From Gigaspora rosea (lineage: Eukaryota; Glomeromycota; Glomeromycetes; Diversisporales; Gigasporaceae): a stretch of DNA of 64,000 nt. The translations under genes and the position numbers were made by a program. Shown piece after piece: positions 57,204-64,000 of this stretch. The notes below the pieces were generated by a model, which saw only the letters and a program-made list of their open reading frames with translations, had not been told where the DNA came from and did not search any database. The stretch spans positions 48,476 through 112,475 of the forward strand of contig QKWP01001731.1 of the NCBI GenBank assembly GCA_003550325.1. Direction: 5' to 3'. Numbering within the stretch: the first letter of the stretch is position 1; each line of letters starts with the position of its first letter.

Positions 57204-57494
57204 CACCACTGGTGTTCAACACCACATGTGTTTTGGTCAATCAAAATTCATGAAATTTGTGTAATGTGCAAATCAGGTGTAACCCAAATTTTTCGAAAAA
57301 ATGAGTTTTTTTCAAAAATTGTCTTTATCAAAAAATTTGTCTAAGAAATCTATCTTCACATTCTAACAAAAAAATTCCTTGCAAAATTTTGGTATACACT
57401 AACCCTAACCCAAACCTTAACACGAACTCTAACCTAACCCTAACCCTAATAGCAAAAAAATTTTTTGCATATTTTAATTTGTATTTACTGGTGT
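57204..57494 (+). mobile_element. MITE with CACCACTGGTGTT ends and CCCTAA-bearing core
   Basis: The left CACCACTGGTGTTCAACACC and the right TACTGGTGTGAT bound an inverted conserved core and a telomere-like CTAACCTAACCCTAACCCTA at 57430-57449. Same family as 4754-5080, opposite orientation. Confidence 0.65.
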
Positions 57495-58015
57495 GATATA
57501 TATATATTGTTTCTTTAAATAAGTAAAATTTTTTTTCTTCTTTTTTTGTTTTTTTTTTTTTACTGCAGTTGTTTGTTATGGGTACTCTAGTTCGTGACAT
57601 CTAAAAACTAAAATACTAATTTGTAACAAATTTGTCACATTTTAAAAAAATTTATAATGAATTTTGATGTTTTATTGATTTCTTGTATTTTGATTAGTCA
57701 AATTTTTTTTTAATGACTAAAATTTTATTGTTTACAAATTTTTTAAAAATTAGCCAATAAACAAAGACCAAAACATATACTTGTCACATTTTTGTTAATT
57801 TTTTAATGTATTATATAAAAATTGTACATATTCAAAGTAGTATGAATTAATAATATATAATAATTATTTTCAAAATAAAGCTGCTAAGTTGCTAAGAGAT
57901 TTTGTTCGGTTTAGAGAGAGTTTAATAATGTTCAGTTTAGAGAGGTTCGAATTAGAAAGAGGCGACTATAGTTTGTTTTTTTTTTGTTATGAACTTCTCT
58001 CTTTTTTTAGATATT
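57495..58015. other. AT-rich spacer with a pogo-like end
   Basis: 57890-57970 contains GAGAGAGTTTAATAATG and GAGGTTCGAATTAGAAAGAG, a partial relative of the pogo-like ends and of 36250-36350. No gene. Confidence 0.45.
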
Positions 58016-58019
58016 TCTT

Positions 58020-58920
58020 TTCTTGAAGTTGTTATTCTTAGAGTTATTCTTCGAGTCACCATTCTTGGAATCATCATAATAGGAGTTAAGACCTTTGTCA
58101 ATTTAAGTGTTTTTTTTTACTAGTTTGTTTTGTTTGTTACGGGTATAATCTTTTCTCTATTTTTAGATGCTTTTTTCCTTGGTGTCGTTATTTTGGAGTT
58201 GTTGTTTTTGGAGTTGTAGTAGTAGTGGGAGTTGAGATCTTTGTCGATTAAGTAGTTTTTTTTTACTGGTTTGTTTTTTTTTGTTATGAGTACTAACCTT
58301 TTTTTTTTAAATGCTTCTTTTCTTGAAGTTGTTATTCTTAGAGTTATTCTTCGAGTCACCATTCTTGGAATCATCATAATAGGAGTTAAGACCTTTGTCA
58401 ATTTAAGTGTTTTTTTTTACTAGTTTGTTTTGTTTGTTACGGGTATAATCTTTTCTCTATTTTTAGATGCTTTTTTCCTTGGTGTCGTTATTTTGGAGTT
58501 GTTGTTTTTGGAGTTGTAGTAGTAGTGGGAGTTGAGATCTTTGTCGATTAAGTAGTTTTTTTTTACTGGTTTGTTTTTTTTTGTTATGAGTACTAACCTT
58601 TTTTTTTTAAATGCTTCTTTTCTTGAAGTTGTTATTCTTAGAGTTATTCTTCGAGTCACCATTCTTGGAATCATCATAATAGGAGTTAAGACCTTTGTCA
58701 ATTTAAGTGTTTTTTTTTACTAGTTTGTTTTGTTTGTTACGGGTATAATCTTTTCTCTATTTTTAGATGCTTTTTTCCTTGGTGTCGTTATTTTGGAGTT
58801 GTTGTTTTTGGAGTTGTAGTAGTAGTGGGAGTTGAGATCTTTGTCGATTAAGTAGTTTTTTTTTACTGGTTTGTTTTTTTTTGTTATGAGTACTAACCTT
58901 TTTTTTTTAAATGCTTCTTT
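58020..58920. repeat. 300-bp tandem array, three identical units
   Basis: The units at 58020-58319, 58320-58619 and 58620-58919 show no difference by eye. Each consists of two ~150-base halves (TTCTTGAAGTTGTTATTCTT... and CCTTGGTGTCGTTATTTTGG...), each preceded by a pyrimidine tract and one by TACTAAC. Each unit is nearly open on the minus strand (93 codons, Lys/Asn/Thr-rich). The last partial unit (58921-59060) has degenerated into 15-base GAAGTTGTT repeats. Confidence 0.92.
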
Positions 58921-59069
58921 TCTTGAAGTTGTTATTTTTGAAGTTGTTGTTTTTGAAGTTGTCATTCTTGGAGTCATCATTTTTGAAATTGTTCTAGAAG
59001 TGTTGTTCTTGGAATTTGGAAGTGGGTACTTCTGGCATCTTCGTTTTGTCTTGTGGGAAATTGGTTGAA

Positions 59070-59500
59070 TTAGGAGCTCTGTTATAGGTATGTGAAGCTG
59101 GGCAAAGTATTTTTTTAGATTAGTTTTTTTTTTTATATATAAATAAAGTGCGAAGTTGGTACTAGATATAATAGTGATATAATATTTGTAAAGTTATATA
59201 TTATTATATATTGTTGATTTTTTTTTTAAAAAAAATAAAAAAATTTTGGGTTATACCAGTGTTATACCTAGAGATAGACAAAATACAAAATTTTTATTTT
59301 AGCATGCATATGCACATGCATTTTTTGCATGCATGCATAGTATTGTTAGTTGAAATTGTTTTGAGCTATATAGAAATATTTTGACTTTCGACATTTAGCA
59401 TGTCAAAATTCTAAATTAATGTCGAAATTCTAAATTAATTATCAGAAAATTTTATACATAGATATTGATAGATATATAGCACTTAATCGGTTTATATTGA
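59070..59500. other. AT-rich spacer
   Basis: Includes a palindromic GCATGCATATGCACATGCAT / GCATGCATGC patch near 59304-59337. No gene. Confidence 0.5.
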
Positions 59501-59502
59501 TT

Positions 59503-59885
59503 ATATAATATCGTTATATATCGATTAAAATATCGTTATATATCGATTAAAATATCGTTATATATCGATTAATTAGATAAAAATCGATATATATCTATAA
59601 TCAATATATATCATAATATCATTATATATCGATTAATTGGATAAAAATCGATATATATCTATAAGGGGAGTAACAAAAATCAGGTGATTTTTTAGGGGGG
59701 GAGAGGGGTAAAAAAAGTTGAAATTATATATAAGAACCTGACTATTTATATATTGAGGAAGAGGGAGGGGGGTAGGCCTCTGATAAAAAATAATCAGGTG
59801 ATTAATGACACTGCCCTAATCGATATATATCATTTTTTTATATTAAATCGTTATATATCTATAAATCGATTATAATCATAATTAT
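59503..59885. repeat. TATCGATTA tandem repeats split by a MITE
   Basis: AATATCGTTATATATCGATT repeats of about 22 bases lie on both sides of the Tourist-like MITE at 59665-59816. Confidence 0.8.
59665..59816. mobile_element. Tourist-like MITE (TAA target duplication)
   Basis: The ends GGGGAGTAACAAAAATCAGG and TTAATGACACTGCCC are flanked by TAA at 59662-59664 and 59817-59819. 152 bp, almost the same sequence as 18529-18679. Confidence 0.9.
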
Positions 59886-60129
59886 TTAAACGATATATGA
59901 CGATTAGCAGATCTTTAACGATTGTATAGTGTTTTGACCGCGTTACAAAAATTTCAACCCGGATTACCAGATAAAAAAAAAAAAAAAAAGTAAAATTTCA
60001 AAAAAAAGTATGTTAAAAAAAAAGTATGTTAAAAAAAAGTATGTTAAAAAAAAAGTATGTTAAAAAAAAAGAGAAAGACAAAGTAAAAAAAACTGGCATA
60101 GGAAAAAAAAAGCCATTTTTGAACGATTT

Positions 60130-60306
60130 TTACCCCTATCTTTCTTTTACCTCCTCTCTCTTTTTCACCTCTCTCTTTTTTTTCTTTTTTCTTTTCTTTT
60201 TTTTTCTTTTTCTTTTTTCTTTTTAATATTTCGAATACTTTCGAAATATTTTAGGACGATCTGCAACCTGTATCATATCAATGACGTGTTTTACTAATAT
60301 TTCCAA
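60130..60306 (+). mobile_element. Fragment of the 2.8-kb inverted-repeat element
   Basis: TTTAATATTTCGAATACTTT followed by CGATCTGCAACCTG and ATCATATCAATGACG matches 3300-3370. The preceding T/C-rich tract is also shared. Confidence 0.75.
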
Positions 60307-60414
60307 AAGCAGCAGGGGGGGCGAGCAGACTTTATGTGTAAAAAAAAATACTACTGGATCGTCCTCATGGGCCTTATGGGGTTCACTATCATATATAAAA
60401 AATATATTATTTTT

Positions 60415-60830
60415 TGCTACTCTACTTGGCTTTAGAATTAGATTAGAAGCTCTATAATCATGGTGTAAATTTTTATATATCAAAAATCTACTCTAATGCC
60501 TTCTATTTATTAAGTTTACTAATTTGTTTTCTTGCCTACCTGAAGTCTTATTAATCTCAAGGAAAGTAATTTCTTTTCTTGCCTATCTAAAGTCTTGTTA
60601 AGCTTAAAAATATAGGTTTGTTCAATACTCTACTCAACTTTAAAATTGGGTTAGAAGGCTTATATTATGGTGTATTTTTTTATATCTAGAATGTTTTCTA
60701 ACTCCCTCTTACTCATTAAGATTGTTAATTTGAATCCTTACCTACCTGAAGTCTTCTTAACCTTAAGGAAAGTAATATATTTTCTTATCTATTTAAAGTT
60801 TTGTTAATCTTAAAAACGTAAATTTATCTT
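60415..60830. repeat. ~208-bp tandem repeat, two diverged units
   Basis: AATACTCTACTCAACTTTA-like starts recur at about 60415 and 60620. Each unit contains CTACCTGAAGTCTT and AGGAAAGTAAT. Confidence 0.65.
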
Positions 60831-60997
60831 CTTACATATCCAAAGCATTGTTAATCTTAAAAACACTATTTCGTTAGCAAGAAACAGATAAAAAAAGAAA
60901 GCAGACAGACTGGGTATATAAAAAAATTATATCTGCAGAACACCTTGACATGCCATTGGGGTCACTATCAGAGCACCTTGGTGGATTATTGCGAAAA

Positions 60998-61500
60998 GGC
61001 ATTAGCTCTATCCCGAAGCCTATTAATATATTAGGTTACATAGCAACACTAGCATGTTTTTTGCAAAGGCCGGGTTCAGAGCTAGTCAGCTTGCTACAAC
61101 CTTGGAGAAGACGCTTGAACTTGCTCTCTTGCTTCTTCGGCTCTGTTCGCTGACAGCTCTAAAAGCAATTTATCGATTTTCATCCGGATTAAATCATCGG
61201 CATTAGCTTTATTCCGAAGCCTATTAAAATATTGGGTCACATAATAGGTACCAGAATGCTTTCTACAAAGGCCGGGTTCAGAGCTAGTCAGCTTGCTACA
61301 ACCTTGGAGAAGACGCTTGAACTTGCTCTCTTGCTTCTTCGGCTCTGTTCGCTGACAGCTCTAAAAGCAATTTATCGATTTTCATCCGGATTAAATCATC
61401 GGCATTAGCTTTATTCCGAAGCCTATTAAAATATTGGGTCACATAATAGGTACCAGAATGCTTTCTACAAAGGCCGGGTACAGAGCTAGTCGGCTTACTG
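60998..61500. repeat. ~201-bp tandem repeat, 2.5 units
   Basis: GGCATTAGCTTTATTCCGAA recurs at 60998 (diverged), 61199 and 61401. The repeated segment is the 3' half of the Cys-rich minus-strand ORF at 61296-61619. The third (rightmost) unit continues into the ORF's unique 5' part. Confidence 0.9.
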
Positions 61501-61619
61501 CAAACCTTACAAGGAATGCGAGGTTTAGCTTTCCAATGTTCAAAGCAACCTTCTGGCCGACGGCAGGTTCGCCCACAAACCCATCCAGTTTTAAGTAAAT
61601 AGTTGCAAAAATATTCACC
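61296..61619 (-). pseudogene. Cys-rich ORF with tandemly duplicated tail, no start codon
   Basis: The minus-strand frame runs from just after TGA 61620-61622 to TAG 61296-61298, 107 codons. It contains FCNYLLKTGWVCGRTCRRPE, then GCFEHWKAKPRIPCKVC and CRKHSGTYYVTQYFNRLRN, a zinc-binding-like Cys/His pattern. A charged helix LIRMKIDKLLLELSANRAEE follows. The composition is protein-like. There is no in-frame ATG before the Cys cluster, so the 5' end is lost, in another exon, or cut by the TGA. Downstream copies of the last ~65 codons are frameshifted and dead. Family unknown. Its position next to compact Polinton-like genes suggests that it belonged to that element. Confidence 0.5.
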
Positions 61620-61704
61620 TCAAATAGTAATAAGAAATAAATATTTTATTTTAAACTAAAGTTTTCGCTATATTAATACAAATAATATTCAATACTTATA
61701 CAAA

Positions 61705-62067
61705 ATGGTTAACTACAAAAATATCGAAACAGCTTTAGTTGAAGTGATTAAAGTAGCATATAGTCAAGGTACCAAAAAATATGACAAATTAGAAGCGATG
61801 TATGTAAACTATCTTAAAACCTTACAACGAAAAAGAGATCCAGAAGATCATGTTAGATATGTTGCAAAGCAGCGAGTTCCAAATGAGGACATCTATAATG
61901 AAAGAATGGCAGACTTCAAAGATTGGTATAATGAAGAAGTATATACTAGTCTTGAAAATTTATATAAGTTGTATTTCAAATTAGCTAGTCAGGAAGAAGT
62001 TGTAGAAAAAAGATCCAAAGAAGAAGTAGATAATATTCTTCAAAGAATTCACGGTTTAGAAATTTAA
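61705..62067 (+). CDS. 120-aa helical protein of unknown function
   Basis: ATG 61705 to TAA 62065-62067. The protein is highly charged and likely all-helical: MVNYKNIETALVEVIKVAYS, LEAMYVNYLKTLQRKRDPED, FKDWYNEEVYTSLENLYKLY and a final VEKRSKEEVDNILQRIHGLE. No Cys, membrane segment or signal peptide is visible. I do not recognise the family. It converges on the integrase gene, whose ancestral stop overlaps its own by a few bases. It is probably a small structural or regulatory protein of the element (inference). Confidence 0.7.
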   Translation: MVNYKNIETALVEVIKVAYSQGTKKYDKLEAMYVNYLKTLQRKRDPEDHVRYVAKQRVPNEDIYNERMADFKDWYNEEVYTSLENLYKLYFKLASQEEVVEKRSKEEVDNILQRIHGLEI

Positions 62068-62141
62068 CATTGTTTAAGAATCCATTTAGGTGGATATTCA
62101 ACCTCCTTAACTACCATCAATTGTTCTCTCACGAATGATCT

Positions 62142-63143
62142 CTAAGGACCATTCCCATTTTCATCTATAAGCCAGTATAACACCGGTTGATTTTTTTGTA
62201 TTAATGATTCCTTAATACGATAAACTTTGGGAGACCAATTCATATCAGTTATGCATCTCTTGCCAAATTCTAATTCTCCAGGTTCGAGTAAATATAAAAC
62301 AGAATCTTTATAGCTTAATCGTGGTTCATTAAACCCAATAGGTCTTCGATGTTTAACAGAAGGATCAGCAATTATTTTTTCCCCTTTTATTGCCTTCTTT
62401 ACAGCTTCATTAGGTGACATATGAATTAAACGAGTAGGAGTATCATTATAAATGTCATCATTAATACAAAGACCTTTAACCCATGCTCTAGACCTATCAG
62501 ACAAAGGTAAATGAAAATCTAAAGCATCTTGACGAATGAAAGCATGTTTTTCAAATTCTTGGTGATCTCGTTCGGCTATTGATGTACTACGTTTAGATTT
62601 AGCTTGTATAATTTTTACACCATGACTAAGTAATAAATCTTTACATTCACCTAAGTATTCAGTGCCTTTATCTACAATTAAAACTTTTGGCCATGTAAGA
62701 TAATTATTAGGATCATCATAAATTGCTTTAAACATTTTAGCTAATGATGCAGAAGACTTATTAGTTAAAGCACAACTTTTACGAAATCTAGTTGTCACAT
62801 CTTTTATAACGCCCCTATGTTTGAAAATTCGATTTCCGATTTTATCATGAGGCATAGGAGTAAGATCGGATTGATGCATTTCATTTAAGTCTTGTATACT
62901 ATTAAAAGATACATACTGAATAAAACATGGTCGTGGTTTGTGAATCAAATACAATATCTGTTTTTCAAGCCATTCTTTTATATCGTTTAATGAAAAATTA
63001 TAACCAGCCTTTTTACAAGCGTTATGTATTTTTTCTACAGTTCGATAGTACCCTTCAGGTTGGTAATATAATTTTTGCAATGCAATTTCACGATCAAGTT
63101 TATATGCTTTTTGTGGATCTATATATATTATAGGTTTCTCCAT
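62142..63143 (-). CDS. Polinton/Maverick-type DDE integrase, amber-truncated
   Basis: 333 residues from ATG 63141-63143 to TAG 62142-62144. The N-terminal part (1-80) is helical and may hold a degenerate zinc-binding region. The rve core shows Asp93 in HQSDLTPM, Asp158 in LIVDKGTEY and Glu191 in SIAERDHQEFEK, a plausible D,D,E triad. The C-terminus has the integrase SH3/chromo-like pattern (RLSYKDSVLYLLEPGELEFG, WSPKVYRI, PVLYWLIDENGNG). The same frame continues after the TAG for 25 codons (RSFVREQLMVV...) to TAA 62064-62066. In relatives the matching stretch reads like G-x-F-Y-x-x-(E/Q)-L, so the TAG looks premature. The enzyme would insert element DNA into the genome. The catalytic core appears intact. 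Confidence 0.85.
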   Translation of the reverse strand: MEKPIIYIDPQKAYKLDREIALQKLYYQPEGYYRTVEKIHNACKKAGYNFSLNDIKEWLEKQILYLIHKPRPCFIQYVSFNSIQDLNEMHQSDLTPMPHDKIGNRIFKHRGVIKDVTTRFRKSCALTNKSSASLAKMFKAIYDDPNNYLTWPKVLIVDKGTEYLGECKDLLLSHGVKIIQAKSKRSTSIAERDHQEFEKHAFIRQDALDFHLPLSDRSRAWVKGLCINDDIYNDTPTRLIHMSPNEAVKKAIKGEKIIADPSVKHRRPIGFNEPRLSYKDSVLYLLEPGELEFGKRCITDMNWSPKVYRIKESLIQKNQPVLYWLIDENGNGP

Positions 63144-63173
63144 TCCTTTGTTTTATTATAGTAATAAAAAACA

Positions 63174-64000
63174 ATGGATGAGTTACAACAAACCAACCAA
63201 GAACTCTATGAGGTAGTATCACAATTAGAGGAATCAAATAGAAATTTCGAACAACGTCTATATACCTTAGAAAGAGTTATAGGTATACGTGAAGAAAGGA
63301 TACGATATCTTGAAGAAGAGTTAAATAACGCTATTGAGCTTTCTAGACAAGACAAAGAAGAATTATTAGAAGAGATCTCAAAACTTAAAAGAATCGTTCA
63401 TCAGCTTGAAGAAGAAAATAAAAAGAAAGATAAGGAAATTTCTAATAAGGATAAGTTAATATCAGAATTAGATGAACGAGAGACAAAATTAAAAACTAGA
63501 ATTCGTGAAATATCAAAATCTGCTGGTAATACTCCAAAAGCACAAGATTATACAACAAGATTAGTAGACGAGAATGAACAGCTTAAACGAGAAATAAATA
63601 CAGTAAGAACTAATCAAATAAATAGGATTAACAAGATAACCCAGCAAAAAAATCGTATTACAGACCTTCTTTGTCAAAATTTTGCATTAGTATTATTGAG
63701 ATATCGAGATAAGTTAGAACTTATAAATACCCGAGAGGTTTTACAAAATGCGCAAGCATGGAATTTTAATGAAAACGAATCTGACTCTAATGAAAATTCT
63801 TTAGATATTTATAATTTTGATCAAAATTTAGATATGGGTACAATAGCTGAATTAGCTGATGCTATAGACCGATCCCTAAATGATACAGCAATATGTAGAA
63901 CTGTTTTAATAAATCAAATTAAAAGATCAACAAGATCAATCCGACGTAAATATACTAACCTGCAACAAGATCTGGTAAACGTACGATGGGACCGAGATAT
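63174..64000 (+). CDS. Coiled-coil protein, runs off the window
   Basis: ATG 63174-63176, open to the window edge (275 codons). Residues 1-165 form a continuous heptad coiled coil (MDELQQTNQELYEVVSQLEE ... EENKKKDKEISNKDKLISEL). After it come a Gln/Arg-rich segment, an acidic Asn/Asp/Ser stretch (NFNENESDSNENSLDIYNFD) and a further helical region. There are no catalytic motifs. The start lies 30 bases from the divergent integrase start, so the two share a minimal promoter. It is possibly a structural or replication-associated protein of the element. The 3' end and total length are unknown. Confidence 0.75.
   Translation, partial: MDELQQTNQELYEVVSQLEESNRNFEQRLYTLERVIGIREERIRYLEEELNNAIELSRQDKEELLEEISKLKRIVHQLEEENKKKDKEISNKDKLISELDERETKLKTRIREISKSAGNTPKAQDYTTRLVDENEQLKREINTVRTNQINRINKITQQKNRITDLLCQNFALVLLRYRDKLELINTREVLQNAQAWNFNENESDSNENSLDIYNFDQNLDMGTIAELADAIDRSLNDTAICRTVLINQIKRSTRSIRRKYTNLQQDLVNVRWDRD

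Larger units (their letters stand above)
61296..64000. mobile_element. Polinton/Maverick-like element, left part
   Basis: Four closely packed genes on alternating strands: a Cys-rich ORF (-), a 120-aa protein (+), a DDE integrase (-) and a coiled-coil protein (+). Convergent stops overlap and only 30 bases separate the divergent starts at 63143/63174. This density contrasts with the rest of the window and fits virus-like transposons. No terminal inverted repeat, polymerase, ATPase or capsid gene lies within the window, so the class is inferred from the integrase and gene packing. Confidence 0.6.

Noticed and set aside
57400-57450. Interstitial telomere or chromosome end
   Set aside because: Only two or three CCCTAA units, embedded in a MITE that recurs internally; non-telomeric sequence continues on both sides.
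58020-58920. CRISPR-like array
   Set aside because: Contiguous identical 300-bp units without variable spacers in a eukaryotic context; a simple tandem repeat.
60026-60226. 66-codon Lys/Phe-rich frame
   Set aside because: Product of A runs followed by T/C runs.
62927-63133. 68-codon plus-strand frame
   Set aside because: Antisense shadow of the integrase gene.

Overview
This is an AT-rich, gene-poor eukaryotic window. Genes have short GT-AG introns with GTAAGT-like donors and TACTAAC-like branch points. The intact genes are eukaryotic housekeeping types, and the spaces between them are packed with small DNA transposons, retroposed elements, Mutator, hAT and Polinton-like pieces. My best guess (inference) is an arbuscular mycorrhizal fungus of the Rhizophagus/Glomeromycotina type. 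Two isolated N bases (27541, 38503) suggest joins in a draft assembly.

Intact genes are few. 41.0-43.9 kb (minus) holds a 12-exon gene of the CABLES (Cdk5 and Abl enzyme substrate) family with a C-terminal cyclin fold; every splice junction I placed keeps the frame. 53.9-54.9 kb (minus) holds a Vps55/LEPROT endosomal membrane protein whose first coding exons appear to include a one-nucleotide exon. 55.2-55.8 kb (plus) holds a Yar1-like ankyrin protein, divergent from Vps55 across a 253-bp shared promoter region. The right end (about 61.3-64.0 kb) holds compact genes of a Polinton/Maverick-like element: a DDE integrase, a small helical protein and a coiled-coil protein running off the window.

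Broken genes: a hAT transposase (7.6-9.5 kb) with one intron and three in-frame TGA stops, two near-identical copies of a decayed MULE transposase (25.6-26.4 and 29.0-29.9 kb), a five-exon gene of unknown function with two stops (50.0-51.0 kb), a protein-kinase remnant (about 53.0 kb), and a Cys-rich ORF with a tandemly duplicated tail (61.0-61.6 kb).

Layout. 0-7.3 kb: mariner-like, hAT-like and Tourist-like MITEs plus a 2.8-kb inverted-repeat element. 7.3-14.4 kb: a tRNA-headed retroposon split by a complete 3.67-kb hAT element (21-bp inverted repeats, 8-bp target duplication) and by a hAT MITE, then an inverted partial copy of the retroposon. 15-24.5 kb: more MITEs, a second tRNA-headed retroposon, another poly(A) retroposon, and an element built of exon-like repeats. 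24.6-31.0 kb: a 3,421-bp-offset duplication carrying the MULE, interrupted by an N. 30.6-40.7 kb: deeply nested MITEs. 41-44 kb: the CABLES gene. 44-53.4 kb: sparse hairpin MITEs and decayed genes. 53.4-55.8 kb: the Vps55/Yar1 pair. 56-61.6 kb: MITEs and tandem arrays. 61.3-64 kb: Polinton-like genes.

The main structural signal is transposon nesting with readable target duplications: 8 bp for hAT, TAA/TTA for Tourist, TA for mariner, TTAA for a piggyBac-like MITE, and 13-15 bp for retroposons.
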